A DNA stretch of 64,000 bases from positions 1-64,000 of the forward strand of contig JAOACR010000003.1 of assembly GCA_026417735.1 (NCBI GenBank), in the 5' to 3' direction. The DNA is from Kiritimatiellia bacterium (GTDB lineage Bacteria > Verrucomicrobiota > Kiritimatiellia > PWTM01). Shown here piece after piece: positions 44,080 through 54,438 of the stretch (positions are counted from its first letter, which is position 1; each line of letters begins with the position of its first letter). The notes beneath the pieces are model-generated. The model ran no database searches. It had not been told where the DNA came from and saw nothing but the letters and a program-made list of their open reading frames with translations. Both the position numbers and the translations under genes were made by a program.

Positions 44080-44601
44080 ATGGGCAACGGCTCTCAGGGT
44101 GTGGGGCGGGTGATGGTGTGGCTTGATGCCGGCCGCGCATGGATTCGGGTCACGGGGCGGGGGACGTTGTCGGTGGGGCCGCCGCTGCGGGAGTTCATTC
44201 AGCACGCGGAACAGCAAGGGGTTCAGGAGGCGGTGTTGGAGCTGGACGAGTGTGACTCGATGGACAGCACCTTCCTCGGATTGATTGCGGGTTTCGCGAT
44301 GCGGCTGCGCCGGGCGGGCGGGCGAATGCTGGCGGTATCGCCGGGCGAACGAGTTCGCCGCCTGCTGCACACGCTGGGGGTGGACCGGCTTCTGGAGATC
44401 GCGCCGGTGGCGCCGGCAGCAGGGCAGGCCGCCGGGGAGGAGCTTCGGCCGTCATCGGTGGCCGGTTCGAGGGAAACGGTGCTGGAAGCGCATGAGACGC
44501 TCGCCTCCGTTTCGGAAGCGAACCGGGAGCGATTTCGCGATGTGATCGAGTTTCTGCGCGAGCGGTCCGGCGGGGTCAGCAACGCGCCCGGAGGGCGCTG
44601 A
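44080..44601 (+). CDS. STAS-domain anti-sigma-factor antagonist
   Basis: A 173-residue protein whose first 110 residues form a STAS domain, as in SpoIIAA and RsbV. ECDSMDSTFLGLIAG holds the phosphorylatable serine, and GVDRLLEIAP ends the domain. A 60-residue charged tail follows (FRDVIEFLRER). Partner-switching modules need a HATPase kinase, which is not in this window. The next gene, 1 nt away, encodes the matching phosphatase. They likely form a two-gene unit controlling a stress sigma factor or another output. Confidence 0.88.
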   Translation: MGNGSQGVGRVMVWLDAGRAWIRVTGRGTLSVGPPLREFIQHAEQQGVQEAVLELDECDSMDSTFLGLIAGFAMRLRRAGGRMLAVSPGERVRRLLHTLGVDRLLEIAPVAPAAGQAAGEELRPSSVAGSRETVLEAHETLASVSEANRERFRDVIEFLRERSGGVSNAPGGR

Positions 44602-44602
44602 G

Positions 44603-46054
44603 ATGCCGTTGCGGGACGCGGTCGGCCTGGCGGTCGCCGCCGGCGTCGGGGTGGTGGGCGCGCTCGGGGCGGCGTTGTGGCGGCGGTACCGCCGCTGCCG
44701 GCGCGAGGCGGACGAGTTGCGGCGCGAGCGCGAGGTGATGATGGGCTTCGTGCACGACGTCGCGGAAGTTTTTTCAGAGACCGACGAAGAGGGGACCGAC
44801 GCGCTGCTGGAGCGGGTTCTTTTCTACGCGCTGCGCACCAGCGGTGCGCTGTCGGGTGCGATTTACCTGATGGAACCGGATGGCGGCACGCTGCGCGTTC
44901 GCGCGGTGTCTGGGTTGTTCGCTCCGCTCGGACGGGCGTGGACGGAGCCGCTGGGTGACACGGGGCAGGGGCCGTCGGCGGCGCTGGAGGCGGCGGTGCG
45001 TGCCGAGCTGGTGCGGACCGGCGAGGGCATAGTGGGCGACGTCGCATGGCGCGGTGCCGCCCGATTGATCCATGACGCGGAGCGGGAGCCGTCGGTACCG
45101 CGGCACGGTCCCCCGGCGCTTCGGGTGCGCACACTGGCGGCGGTACCGATGAGGTTTCGCAATCGCGTGATGGGAGTGCTGGTCGCGGTGAACCGAGCGG
45201 ATCGCCGCCCGTTCACGCCGAGCGATGTGAACCTGCTGCAGGCGCTCGCTGACCAGGCCTCCGTCTCGGTGCATTATGCACGGCTGCGGGATGAGCTGGA
45301 CGAGAAGCGCCGGCTCGACCACGACCTGGCGCTGGCGCGCCAGATCCAGGCCGCATTGTTGCCGCGCTGTCTGCCGACGCCTCCTGGCGCGGAGTTTGCG
45401 GCGGTGAACGTGCCGGCTCGGCAGGTTGGAGGGGATTACTACGACGCGATCCAGGTGGACGATCGTCGCATCGGACTGATGGTGGCGGATGTGTCGGGCA
45501 AAGGCGTGGCGGGCGCGCTCTGGATGTCGGTTTGCCGCAGTGTGACGCGCGCGACCGCGCCGGGGTGTCCCAGCCCTGCCGCCGTGCTGCGCGCGCTGAA
45601 CCGGGTGATGTCGCCGGACCTCGGCGGGGACATGTTCGTCACTGCGTTGTACATGGTGCTGGATCCGCCGGCGCGCCGCGTGACGGTCGCTCGGGCGGGC
45701 CACGAGGCGCCGGTGCTGTACCGGCCGCTCAGCCGCGGTCTGACCCGGATCGACTCGCCGGGAGTGGGCATCGGCATTGGCGATCCGGCGATGTTTGACG
45801 AACTCATCGAAGACGTATGTGTGCCGCTGGAATGCGGCGATGTGCTGGTTGCGTTCACCGACGGCCTGAGTGAGGCGCGGAACGATCAGGGCGAGGAGTT
45901 TGGCGCGGACCGCATCATGGAGACGGTGGTCCGCACCGATCCGCCGAGCGCCACCGCAGTGGTGGAAGCGCTGCAGGATCGGGTTCGCCGTTTTTCCGGG
46001 GGCCGTCCGTTCGAGGACGATCTGACGATTCTCGTTGCGCGGCTGACCGCCTGA
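44603..46054 (+). CDS. GAF-PP2C (SpoIIE/RsbU-type) serine phosphatase
   Basis: A 483-residue protein. A single N-terminal transmembrane helix (GLAVAAGVGVVGALGAALW) is followed by a coiled-coil, a GAF domain (about 65-225, with SGALSGAIYLMEPDGGTLRVRAVSG and FRNRVMGVLVAVNRADRRPF), a linker helix (LARQIQAALLP) and a SpoIIE-type PP2C domain (PARQVGGDYYDAI, GLMVADVSGKGVAGAL, DVLVAFTDGLSEARN, FEDDLTILVARL). The metal-binding aspartates are present. It should dephosphorylate the STAS protein encoded 1 nt upstream in response to a GAF-sensed signal. Confidence 0.94.
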   Translation: MPLRDAVGLAVAAGVGVVGALGAALWRRYRRCRREADELRREREVMMGFVHDVAEVFSETDEEGTDALLERVLFYALRTSGALSGAIYLMEPDGGTLRVRAVSGLFAPLGRAWTEPLGDTGQGPSAALEAAVRAELVRTGEGIVGDVAWRGAARLIHDAEREPSVPRHGPPALRVRTLAAVPMRFRNRVMGVLVAVNRADRRPFTPSDVNLLQALADQASVSVHYARLRDELDEKRRLDHDLALARQIQAALLPRCLPTPPGAEFAAVNVPARQVGGDYYDAIQVDDRRIGLMVADVSGKGVAGALWMSVCRSVTRATAPGCPSPAAVLRALNRVMSPDLGGDMFVTALYMVLDPPARRVTVARAGHEAPVLYRPLSRGLTRIDSPGVGIGIGDPAMFDELIEDVCVPLECGDVLVAFTDGLSEARNDQGEEFGADRIMETVVRTDPPSATAVVEALQDRVRRFSGGRPFEDDLTILVARLTA

Positions 46055-46063
46055 GGGGCAGGC

Positions 46064-46090
46064 CGGCACGTCGACGGAATGAGCGTGCCG
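46064..46090. terminator. Candidate bidirectional terminator between convergent operons
   Basis: CGGCACG and CGTGCCG form a perfect 7-bp stem around a 13-nt loop in the 119-nt gap between two convergent genes. No U-run is present on either strand. Confidence 0.35.
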
Positions 46091-46173
46091 AGAGCGTGGC
46101 GGTGGCGGTCGGTCCGATGGTTGGATGGGGTTGCGGGAGGGACGTCCAAGGCTTGGAACGGTCAGCGCGCCGG

Positions 46174-48708
46174 TCAGCGTGATGGAGGGGCGCCGCCGGC
46201 TGTTTCCAGAAGGATGCCGGCGCGTTGGCGGGGTGCATCCGCGAGCAGTCGCAGGCCGCGCCAGGGGGGCGGGAGTCGGTCGGCGGCCAGCACGCGCACG
46301 ATGCCCGCCCAGCGTTCCGCGTCGGGCATCACCTCGAGCGTCAGGTTCGGCAGTGCACGCAGGCGTTGATCGTCCAGAAGGTTCGGAGAGCGGTCGGGGC
46401 GCAGCGCTGCGTAGAGCATGTCGGACTCAACGAGGTCGCTGAAGAAATGCGTGCCGAGCGAGGCGTCCGGAATCAGGTGCTCATGCATGGCGACGATCTC
46501 GAAAACTGCGGAGGCGGGCTGGAGCTCTGCGAAGGTGACCGGGATGCCGAGGAAGGGGTTCGTGGTGCCCCAACGGCCGGGGCCGAGCAATGCGATGGCC
46601 GCATCGCGGCGAGGTGTTTCGCGCAGGCGCCGCCCGAGAACGCCCAGCCAGCGCGCCAGCGCGTGCCGGTCTGCAAGACTTAGTGCGGCGTAGTCTCGTG
46701 GTGCGATATAGATCACCCAGTCGAGCGGCAGTGACCGGCTGTGGCCCACGACCGCGTCCGCGGCGACGGCCAACCAGGCTGCGGCGCCGTCCGCGGGCCA
46801 CTCGGGGGCGGCGCGCTCGCCCTCGCGAACCTGAAGCGGTCGGCATTGAAGCAGATGAATGCGCGGGGAATCCGGGGCGGGAAAGTTAACGGTGAACTCG
46901 ATGTCCACGGGGCACTCGTACACTGACTCAAGGGTGCGGAGCATGTCGCGCAGGTCCTCGGCCAGCCGCGTTCGTTCGAACAACCGGTCGAACGTCGGCA
47001 CAGGCGGCGTACCGTCGTCGCCGCCGGTGAAAAACAGGTCGAACGGCACGCCGGGCGGGGGGTCGGCGGCGAGCGTTTCGACGGGGACGCTGACGACCTG
47101 GTTCGCGTCGAGATCGACGACGTCGGCGCGGCGCTGCGCGAAGCGGACGATTTCGTCGAAGTTGGCTTCGGGGCGCCGGTGAGGGGCGTTCAGTGCGACG
47201 AGCCGAGTGTAATCGTCGTCGGAACGATCCACGGCACGGGTGCCCAGACCCAGCACTATGCGCGCGACGCCTGCGCGGGGATCAATGTCGGGGTGCCAGG
47301 CGTAGGGGTTGAAGGAGAAGCCGACGCCGGCGACAGGCGGGTAGAGGCGGCGGCCGGCGAGCGTACCGGAAACGCGCATCACCAGAAGCGCCATCTGTTC
47401 GTCGCGGTTGAGCAGACCGCGTGTGGCGCGGTAGCGCAGCGCACGCTCGCTCATCGCGCTAGCGTAGATGTGGCGGGCGGCGGCGAGGACGTCCGCGATG
47501 CGTTGCTCGCGGGGGCCCTGGTTTGCGCAGAACAGGCTATCGTATTTGCCCGCAAAGGCGTTGCCGAAGCCGTCTTCGAGGATCGAGCTGGACCGTACGA
47601 TGAACGGCCACTGGCCAAAGTAGTCCACCATTCGTTCGAATCCTTCGATCGCGCGGGCGGTCCAGGTGCCGCTGAGGATGCGGTGCCGCGCGAGCGCTGC
47701 TTCGACGAGTCGGCGGTCAATGTCGTCGGCGACATCGCGCATCCACCAGATCCCGTTGTGGACGAGGAAGGTGATGAAGACGTCGGAGCCGACGAAGAAC
47801 GAGTCGTGCGGCTCGAGGCGGGCGGCGAGCTCGGGGCGTTCGCGTCGGAGGATTGCGCGGGCCAGCAGCATGCCGGTCGCCTTGCCGCCGATTCGGCCGG
47901 TGCCGATCATGCGGCGGCGGACCGCATCCAGGTCGGCCGCTGTCATGTAGCGATGCGCGAGCGCCAGAATGCGGTCGTCGCCGGAGAGCAGCGCCTCCAT
48001 GCGCGGCGAGGTGACGAGTGCGGGCGCCTCCACGCGCTCGGGCTGGCGCGGATCGCCGGCACCGCCCTCTGCGAGAACTTCCGCGACGACACCGCTGTCG
48101 GCCACGGGCGGGAAGCTGTTCCCCTGCCATTCATGCAGCAGCGTGATGGTGGGGGAATAGCGGTACTGCGTCTTCACGGGCCGCACGAAGACGCGGTCGC
48201 CGCGGCGCAGCACGTCGAGCACGATTTGCGCGGTGGCAACGATGGGTTCGACCGCGTCGGCGGACTGCGCGCCGCGCAAGAGCGCGAAGCAGGCGACGGT
48301 CTCCAGGTCGTAGAGGTGGGGGCAGGTCAAACGGAAGAAGTTGCCCAGCAGCGCGTCCGACTGCCAGACGCCGGCGAGGTCGCTGAGTAGGTCGAACACG
48401 TACAGGGCGCCGCGGCCGACCTGATCGATCGTGTCGTGCACGCGACGGACGAACGGTGCAAACCCCTCAGCGGGGTCGAGGCGGCGCAGCTCTGCTCCTG
48501 CATCCGCGGGCAGGACAGGAGGCCGGTCGGAGAAGCGGAAATAAATGAGCGGACGCCCTTGCGCGGTGGCGGGGAAGGGGGCGACCAGTCGGGGGAAGTC
48601 GTCGTAGCAATCGACGTGCCAGACGATGTTGTCGCCGGGCAGAACGCCCTTCAACCGCGCGTCAAGATCTGGCCAACCGGTGGAGAGGGGGCGATACGGT
48701 TCACGCAT
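46174..48708 (-). CDS. P-loop-less KaiC-like domain fused to PEP-synthase ATP-grasp domain
   Basis: An 844-residue protein. Residues 1-210 look like a KaiC/RadA-type RecA fold ([34 protein letters not shown]), but the P-loop position reads [12 protein letters not shown], with no GxxxxGK. From about 280 it carries the PEP/pyruvate-binding ATP-grasp domain of PPDK and Pps[37 protein letters not shown] and [11 protein letters not shown]. The central phosphohistidine domain and the C-terminal PEP barrel are absent, so it cannot be a complete PEP synthase. A dikinase acting on another acceptor is possible. The ATG overlaps the activator gene by 8 nt. Confidence 0.83.
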   Translation of the reverse strand: MREPYRPLSTGWPDLDARLKGVLPGDNIVWHVDCYDDFPRLVAPFPATAQGRPLIYFRFSDRPPVLPADAGAELRRLDPAEGFAPFVRRVHDTIDQVGRGALYVFDLLSDLAGVWQSDALLGNFFRLTCPHLYDLETVACFALLRGAQSADAVEPIVATAQIVLDVLRRGDRVFVRPVKTQYRYSPTITLLHEWQGNSFPPVADSGVVAEVLAEGGAGDPRQPERVEAPALVTSPRMEALLSGDDRILALAHRYMTAADLDAVRRRMIGTGRIGGKATGMLLARAILRRERPELAARLEPHDSFFVGSDVFITFLVHNGIWWMRDVADDIDRRLVEAALARHRILSGTWTARAIEGFERMVDYFGQWPFIVRSSSILEDGFGNAFAGKYDSLFCANQGPREQRIADVLAAARHIYASAMSERALRYRATRGLLNRDEQMALLVMRVSGTLAGRRLYPPVAGVGFSFNPYAWHPDIDPRAGVARIVLGLGTRAVDRSDDDYTRLVALNAPHRRPEANFDEIVRFAQRRADVVDLDANQVVSVPVETLAADPPPGVPFDLFFTGGDDGTPPVPTFDRLFERTRLAEDLRDMLRTLESVYECPVDIEFTVNFPAPDSPRIHLLQCRPLQVREGERAAPEWPADGAAAWLAVAADAVVGHSRSLPLDWVIYIAPRDYAALSLADRHALARWLGVLGRRLRETPRRDAAIALLGPGRWGTTNPFLGIPVTFAELQPASAVFEIVAMHEHLIPDASLGTHFFSDLVESDMLYAALRPDRSPNLLDDQRLRALPNLTLEVMPDAERWAGIVRVLAADRLPPPWRGLRLLADAPRQRAGILLETAGGAPPSR

Positions 48709-50269
48709 TGTTCGGCTCCGGCCCGCGTGCGGCGGGGCCGACGCGGGGGTGAATATTGAGTTTGCGCATCTTGTAGGCGAGGATGCGGGGCGTGGTCTCC
48801 AGTCGACGGGCGGCGGGGGCGATGCGTCCACCGGTGGCGCGCAGCGCTTCGAGAATCAGCCTGCGTTCCAGTGCGGCCACTTGCGCCGCGAGGCCGCCAC
48901 CGGTCGCCTCCGGGGCCGGCGGAAGCGCCTGCAGAACGGGCGGCAAGTGGTGAGGTTCGATCGTGTCGCCATCGCACACGAGCACGGCTCGTTCGATCGT
49001 GTTTTCGAGTTCCCGGACGTTTCCGGGCCACGAGTGGCTGAGGAGCCGCTGCAACGCCTCGCTGCTGATCGCGGTGACGCGACGGCCGCCGCGCTCGCCG
49101 TACAGCCGCAGAAAGTGGTTCGCGAGCAACGGGATGTCGGAGGGGCGGTTGCGCAGCGGCGGCACATAGATCGGAAACACGTTCAGCCGGTAATAGAGAT
49201 CCTCGCGGAAACGGCCGCTGGCGACCATGGCGGCGAGGTCGCGGTGAGTGGCGGCGATCAACCGCACGTTCACCCGGATCGGCCGCGTATCGCCGACGCG
49301 TTCGAACTCCTGTTCCTGCAGTACCCGCAGCAGTTTGACCTGGACGCCGGGCGCAATGTCGCCGATCTCGTCGAGGAACAGCGTCCCACCGTGTGCGGCC
49401 TCAAAACGTCCCTGCCGGTCCCGCACCGCACCGGTGAAGGCTCCTCGGACGTGGCCGAACAGCTCGCTTTCGACGAGGGACTCCGGCAACGCTGCGCAGT
49501 GCACGCGCACGAACGGACCCGACGCGCGGTCGCTCGCATAGTGGATGGCGCGCGCGACGAGCTCCTTGCCGGTACCGGTTTCGCCGAGGATCAGCACCGT
49601 GGCCTCGGTGCGGGCGACTTGTGCGATCTGCTCGTAGACTTCGCGCATTTCGTGCGACGCGCCGACGATGCCCTCGGGCTGGAATCGGCCGCGGAGCTCG
49701 CCGCGGAGCCGGCGATTTTCTTCCGCGAGGCGCTCCTGCTCCTCTGCGGCTTCGCGGCGCAGCCGCACCGCCTGCGCGATCATCGAGGCAACGATGCCAA
49801 GCAGGCGCGCATCGGCCTGCAGCGCGGGGAGCGGCTTCGCGGGCTCATCCACGCTCAACGCGCCGACGACCTCCGCGCCGATCTTGATCGGGACGCAGAT
49901 GAACGAGGTGTCGGGTCGCTTGCCGCGGCCGGTGCGGTCCAGCAGCAGCGGCGATTCGCTCTTGCGGGGGATCACGATCGGCTCGCCGGACTGGATCACG
50001 CGGCCGGTGACACCTTCGCCCAGACGATAGCGGCCGCGCCGCGCCTGCGCCGGGGTCAGGCCGTGCGCGGCTTCGATCTGGATTTGGCCCGTGTCGCGGT
50101 GCAGCAGCGTGAGCGTGCCGTAGTTCATGTTCAGATGCGCCGCGAGCGCGGCGAGCACCGGCTGCACCACTTCGCGCAGGTCGAGGCTCTGGTCGAGCCG
50201 GCGGCTGACCTCAAAGAGCAACTGCAGCTCTCGAGCGCTCGAGGGCGGGAGGGTCGGTTCGGAGCTCAT
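48701..50269 (-). CDS. Sigma-54-dependent transcriptional activator, GAF-AAA-Fis
   Basis: A 522-residue NifA-like activator. The N-terminal GAF domain (about 15-175) is followed by a coiled linker, an AAA+ domain with Walker [10 protein letters not shown], the sigma-54 contact loop GAFTGA, Walker [12 protein letters not shown] and the R-finger region, and a C-terminal Fis-type helix-turn-helix ([34 protein letters not shown]). The Fis helix-turn-helix implies specific DNA binding upstream of -24/-12 promoters. ATG 50269 overlaps the nadE stop as ATGA. Since a matching promoter element lies upstream of the operon, autoregulation is likely. Confidence 0.95.
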   Translation of the reverse strand: MSSEPTLPPSSARELQLLFEVSRRLDQSLDLREVVQPVLAALAAHLNMNYGTLTLLHRDTGQIQIEAAHGLTPAQARRGRYRLGEGVTGRVIQSGEPIVIPRKSESPLLLDRTGRGKRPDTSFICVPIKIGAEVVGALSVDEPAKPLPALQADARLLGIVASMIAQAVRLRREAAEEQERLAEENRRLRGELRGRFQPEGIVGASHEMREVYEQIAQVARTEATVLILGETGTGKELVARAIHYASDRASGPFVRVHCAALPESLVESELFGHVRGAFTGAVRDRQGRFEAAHGGTLFLDEIGDIAPGVQVKLLRVLQEQEFERVGDTRPIRVNVRLIAATHRDLAAMVASGRFREDLYYRLNVFPIYVPPLRNRPSDIPLLANHFLRLYGERGGRRVTAISSEALQRLLSHSWPGNVRELENTIERAVLVCDGDTIEPHHLPPVLQALPPAPEATGGGLAAQVAALERRLILEALRATGGRIAPAARRLETTPRILAYKMRKLNIHPRVGPAARGPEPNNA

Positions 50270-52002
50270 CGGGGACCTCCCCGCCGAGCCGCGGGGCGCC
50301 GGGGGACCGGCGCGCGCCACGCGCAGGTGATCGGCATGCGGCGATCCCGGCCGAAGGCGCGGGGGGTGATCTTCGGCCCCGGCGGCGCCTGTCGCCGCTT
50401 GTATTCGCTGGTTTCAATGCGCCGCACGACGTTTCGTACCGCGTCGGCGGGAAGGCCGCGGGCGACCAGCGAGGCAGGGGGTTCGTCGCGTTCCTCGACG
50501 CGCTCGACGATTTCATCCACCAGCGAATAGGGGGGCAGGGACTGCTGGTCGGTCTGGTTGGGCCGCAGTTCCGCCGACGGTGCGCGGCGCAGCACGGAGG
50601 CGGGCACGACTTCACGGCCGGCCGTTCGGTTTCTCCAGCGCGCGAGACGGTAGACGAGGGTCTTGGGCACATCCTTCAGCGGTGCGAACGCGCCGACCAG
50701 GTCGCCGTAAATTGTGCAGTAGCCGGTCGCGATCTCGCTCTTGTTGCCGGTCGCAAGCACCAGCCATCCATATCGGTTCGACATCGCCATCAGGACCAGC
50801 CCTCGCAGTCTTGCCTGCAGATTCTCGCCGGTCAGCCCGCGTTCGCAACCTGGCGCGACCGCATTGAGTCCCTCCAGCACCGCCTGTCGCATTGGCTCGA
50901 TGGGGACGACGCGGAAATCGAGACCGAGCCGCTCCGCGACGCGGCGCGCGTCGCGCTGGGTCTGCGGTGAGTTGAAGCGGGTGGGCATCGAAAGCGCATG
51001 GACATGACGGGCGCCGAGCGCGTCGGCCGCCAGCGCCGCGACGAGCGCGGAGTCCACGCCGCCGCTGAGGCCGAGCACCACGTCGCTGGCGCCGTTCTTG
51101 TGCACATAGTCTCGAAGCGCCAGCCGCAGCGCCGCCCATGCTTCTGCGGATCCGCGCGGGCGGGCGGCGATTGAGTTGGCCAGTGAGCGCCGCCGCGAGC
51201 GCCCGAGCGCCGAAAGCGCGAGCAGTGCCGTTTGGGGCGCAGGGGCGCCCGCCGGCGGGGACGGCGCAGGCACGTCCAGCAGCAACAGATCCTCTTCGAA
51301 CGAACGGGCGCGCGCGACCAGCCGGCCCTGTCGATCGATCGCGAAACTGCCGCCATCAAACACCAGCTCGTCCTGACCGCCGACGAGGTTTACGTACGCA
51401 AACGGGGCGCCGACGATCGCAGCGGCCTCCGTAATCACGCTGTGGCGGAGGGCGAACTTGCCGAGTTGAAACGGCGAGGCGGACATGTTCAGCACCAGAT
51501 CCGCCGCACCGCGCAGCGTGGTGCAGGCGGGGGCCTTCGGGTGCCAGGAGTCCTCGCAGATGTGAAGCGCGATGCGGACCGGTCCCACCCGAAGCACGAG
51601 AGGGCGTTCGCCCGGCGCAAACACCCGTTCCTCGTCGAAGACACCGCCGCTGGGCAGCTGCATTTTCGCATAGGTGCCCACAAGGCGACCGTCCTGGAGG
51701 ACCCACGCGGCGTTCTGGGGGCGGTGGTTGGGGACGGGCCGCGGCGCACCGACAATGGTGATTAGCTTCCGCGGCAGCGCACGGGCGAGCCAACGGATCG
51801 TTCGGACGACCGCATCGAGAAAGGCGCGACGGATGACCAGATCGTCGGGCGGGTACCCGCAGAGCGCCAGCTCCGGCGTGGCCAGGAGGTCGGCGCCGAG
51901 GGCGGCCGCCTGGTGCGCGGCGCGCAGGATTCGGCGCGCGTTGTCGGCGAGCGCGCCGACCGTCGGATTGATCTGGGCCAGCGCGATGCGAACCGTTCGC
52001 AT
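50266..52002 (-). CDS. nadE: Glutamine-dependent NAD+ synthetase
   Basis: A 578-residue two-domain enzyme that makes NAD+ from deamido-NAD+, ATP and glutamine. The N-terminal nitrilase-fold glutaminase has the Glu-Lys-Cys triad in [24 protein letters not shown] and [10 protein letters not shown]. The C-terminal synthetase has the PP-loop [20 protein letters not shown] and [21 protein letters not shown] 52002 is preferred because upstream in-frame codons give only a TTG, and [16 protein letters not shown] is a standard N terminus. It follows glutamine synthetase by 47 nt, linking NAD synthesis to glutamine supply. Confidence 0.96.
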   Translation of the reverse strand: MRTVRIALAQINPTVGALADNARRILRAAHQAAALGADLLATPELALCGYPPDDLVIRRAFLDAVVRTIRWLARALPRKLITIVGAPRPVPNHRPQNAAWVLQDGRLVGTYAKMQLPSGGVFDEERVFAPGERPLVLRVGPVRIALHICEDSWHPKAPACTTLRGAADLVLNMSASPFQLGKFALRHSVITEAAAIVGAPFAYVNLVGGQDELVFDGGSFAIDRQGRLVARARSFEEDLLLLDVPAPSPPAGAPAPQTALLALSALGRSRRRSLANSIAARPRGSAEAWAALRLALRDYVHKNGASDVVLGLSGGVDSALVAALAADALGARHVHALSMPTRFNSPQTQRDARRVAERLGLDFRVVPIEPMRQAVLEGLNAVAPGCERGLTGENLQARLRGLVLMAMSNRYGWLVLATGNKSEIATGYCTIYGDLVGAFAPLKDVPKTLVYRLARWRNRTAGREVVPASVLRRAPSAELRPNQTDQQSLPPYSLVDEIVERVEERDEPPASLVARGLPADAVRNVVRRIETSEYKRRQAPPGPKITPRAFGRDRRMPITCAWRAPVPRRPAARRGGPR

Positions 52003-52049
52003 GCGGGCGCCGGGCCCGCGGCGGCCGCCGCGGGCCCGGCCCTCCGGGA

Positions 52050-54236
52050 TCAACGGACGAACAACAGCTCCGCGTAGGTCGGCAGCGGCCAGAGATCGTC
52101 GGCGACGACCGGCTCCAGCGCGTCGGCTGTTTCGCGTACTGCCGCCATTGCGGGGACGACCTCATCGCGGTAGTACCGCGCCAGCTCGAGCAGCTCGGAC
52201 TTGCCGGCGGTGCCAGCGATCGCGCTTTCGAGCGCCTCGATCCGCGTTTCAAACTCACGCACCCGATCGGTCAGCCGTCGCAGGTAACCGGTATGCGGTT
52301 CGGAAAGTCCGGCGGACCGCAGCGCCGCGATCGTGTGGGCGAGGTCACCCTGGTGACGATGGCCGGCCGGCAGCAGCGCGCTGGAAGCCATCCGATGGCA
52401 CAGCAGGGCCTCGGTGCGGATTTCCTTCGTGTAGCGCTCGAGATAGATCTCGTTGCGGGACTCGAACTCGCGCGGCGAGAGCACGCCGTAGGTTTGGAAC
52501 AGCCGTTCGTACACCGGATTGCCGCGGACTGCAACCAGGGCGTCCACGGTGTTGCGGCGGTTCGGCAGTCCCCGCCGCTCGGCTTCGGCGTACCACTCCG
52601 CGGCGTAGTTGTCGCCATTGAACACGATCGCGCCGTGTTCGCGCATGATGTCCCGAATGAGTTCGTGGACTGCCGCGTTGAGTTTTGCTGGGTTGCCGGC
52701 GGTTCGGGTCTCCAGCTCGGTTGCGACGTAGTCGAGCGACTCGGCCATGATGGTGTTCAGCACCACCAGCGGACCGGCAATGGACTGCGAGGAGCCCACC
52801 GCACGGAATTCGAACTTGTTGCCGGTGAACGCGAATGGGCTGGTTCGGTTCCGGTCGCCGACATCCTTCGGCAGCGGCGGCAGCGTGTCCACGCCGATGC
52901 GCAGTTCGCCTGGCTTCGCAACGCCGTTGAGCCGGCCACGCTCGATCTGGCGGAAGATGTCCGTCAACAGATCGCCGAGGAACACGGAGATGATCGCCGG
53001 CGGCGCCTCGTTCGCGCCCAGCCGATGGTCGTTGCCCGCGTGGGCAACCGAGGCGCGCAACAGGTCCGCATGACGGTGCACCGCACGCACGACCGCCGCG
53101 CAAAACACGAGGAACCGCGCGTTCTCATGCGGCGTATCGCCGGGGTCCAGCAGGTTGCGCCGCCCGCATGCGAGCGACCAGTTCAGATGTTTGCCGGACC
53201 CGTTGATGCCTGCAAACGGCTTCTCGTGCAACAAGCAGGCCAGGCCGTATGCCGGCGCCGTCGCCCGCATGGTCTGCATCACGACTTGCTGGTGGTCGGC
53301 GGCGACGTTCGCGTTTTCGTAAACCGGTGCGATTTCGTACTGACTGGGTGCGACCTCGTTGTGACGGGTCTTCACGGGGATACCGAGCTTGTAAAGTCGG
53401 CGCTCGACATCGAACATGAAGGCGAGCACGCGTTCCGGAATCGCGCCGAAGTACTGGTCCTCAAACTCCTGTCCCTTGGGCGGCCGCGCGCCGAAGAGGG
53501 TGCGCCCCGCGATCACCAGATCTGGCCGCAGCATGTACAGCCGTCGGTCTACCAGGAAGTACTCCTGCTCCGGACCGGCGGTGGCAACGACGTAGTCAGG
53601 GTCGGTCTCGCCAAAGATCTGCAGTACCCGACGCGCCTGTTTGTTCAGCGCCTGCATTGAGCGCAACAGCGGCGTTTTCTTATCCAGCGCCTCGCCGGTC
53701 CATGAGCAGAACGCGGTCGGAATGCAGAGGGTGTTTCCATTCGGATTTTCAAGGATGTACGCGGGACTGGTGACGTCCCAGGCGGTGTAGCCGCGCGCCT
53801 CAAACGTCGCGCGCAGGCCACCGGACGGGAACGACGAGGCATCGGGTTCGCCCTGGATGAGTTGACGGCCGGAAAACTCCGCGATTGCGCGGCCGTCCTC
53901 GGCGGGTACCAGAAAACTGTCGTGCTTCTCCGCAGTCTGCCCGGTCAGGGGATAGAAGACGTGTGCGTAATGAGTCGCTCCTTTTTCGAGCGCCCAAGCC
54001 TTCATCGCCTGCGCCACCACGTCCGCGACGGCCGGGTCCAGCGGCCGGCCCGCGCGGATCGTTTCGCGCAGCGAGCGCACAACGTTTTTCGGCAGCCGGC
54101 GCTCCATCTCGGCCATGTTGAACACCAGCGAGCCGAACAGTTCCTCCGGACACTCGTCCGTCGGCAGCCGCGGAATCGGCCACGGCGCGCCCGCAATTTC
54201 TCCCACCGCCCGAACACGATTGTTGATGGTCTTCAT
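52050..54236 (-). CDS. glnN: Glutamine synthetase type III
   Basis: A 728-residue GSIII that makes glutamine from glutamate, ammonia and ATP as a dodecamer. Length and N terminus are typical of GSIII, not GlnA. Marker segments include [63 protein letters not shown] and [23 protein letters not shown]. The ATG is fixed by GGAAAGGG 5 nt upstream. It is the first gene of an operon with nadE, a sigma-54 activator and an ATP-grasp fusion. A -24/-12 element at 54287..54302 should drive it, so expression probably rises under nitrogen limitation. Confidence 0.97.
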   Translation of the reverse strand: MKTINNRVRAVGEIAGAPWPIPRLPTDECPEELFGSLVFNMAEMERRLPKNVVRSLRETIRAGRPLDPAVADVVAQAMKAWALEKGATHYAHVFYPLTGQTAEKHDSFLVPAEDGRAIAEFSGRQLIQGEPDASSFPSGGLRATFEARGYTAWDVTSPAYILENPNGNTLCIPTAFCSWTGEALDKKTPLLRSMQALNKQARRVLQIFGETDPDYVVATAGPEQEYFLVDRRLYMLRPDLVIAGRTLFGARPPKGQEFEDQYFGAIPERVLAFMFDVERRLYKLGIPVKTRHNEVAPSQYEIAPVYENANVAADHQQVVMQTMRATAPAYGLACLLHEKPFAGINGSGKHLNWSLACGRRNLLDPGDTPHENARFLVFCAAVVRAVHRHADLLRASVAHAGNDHRLGANEAPPAIISVFLGDLLTDIFRQIERGRLNGVAKPGELRIGVDTLPPLPKDVGDRNRTSPFAFTGNKFEFRAVGSSQSIAGPLVVLNTIMAESLDYVATELETRTAGNPAKLNAAVHELIRDIMREHGAIVFNGDNYAAEWYAEAERRGLPNRRNTVDALVAVRGNPVYERLFQTYGVLSPREFESRNEIYLERYTKEIRTEALLCHRMASSALLPAGHRHQGDLAHTIAALRSAGLSEPHTGYLRRLTDRVREFETRIEALESAIAGTAGKSELLELARYYRDEVVPAMAAVRETADALEPVVADDLWPLPTYAELLFVR

Positions 54237-54250
54237 CGTTCCCTTTCCAT

Positions 54251-54272
54251 CTCGTCGTCACATTGCGACGAG
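54251..54272 (-). promoter_or_regulatory. Leader hairpin next to the glnN ribosome-binding site
   Basis: CTCGTCG and CGACGAG form a 7-bp stem with an 8-nt loop that ends 2 nt before GGAAAGGG. It occupies most of the predicted leader and could stabilise the message or modulate translation. Confidence 0.4.
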
Positions 54273-54286
54273 GCACCTCCGCTTAC

Positions 54287-54302
54287 AGCAGGCCCCATGC
54301 CA
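54287..54302 (-). promoter_or_regulatory. Sigma-54 (-24/-12) promoter of the glnN operon
   Basis: The minus strand reads TGGCATGGGGCCTGCT, with exactly 10 nt between the invariant GG and GC and a close match to TGGCACG-N4-TTGC. The predicted start lies near 54276, giving a 40-nt leader. The operon itself encodes a sigma-54 activator with GAFTGA. Confidence 0.75.
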
Positions 54303-54344
54303 GGGTGCGGCGTGACTGCGCTATTTCCACGCCGAAAGAGCCTT

Positions 54345-54359
54345 TGGTGCCGCGCACCA
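54345..54359. promoter_or_regulatory. Palindrome, candidate upstream activator site
   Basis: TGGTGC-CGC-GCACCA is a perfect 6-3-6 inverted repeat centred about 76 nt upstream of the predicted sigma-54 start. Position and symmetry fit a Fis-type activator site. The half-site order is opposite to the NtrC box. Confidence 0.5.
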
Positions 54360-54438
54360 GCCATCCGACGGCGGCGCAATACGACATATTTGTCAGCATT
54401 GGTTCCGACCTATGTAACAAAATTGTTCTTTTGACCCG

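Noticed and set aside
54345-54359. NtrC box upstream of glnN
   Set aside because: The half-sites are TGGTGC then GCACCA, the reverse order of the NtrC consensus. It is kept only as a generic activator-site candidate.
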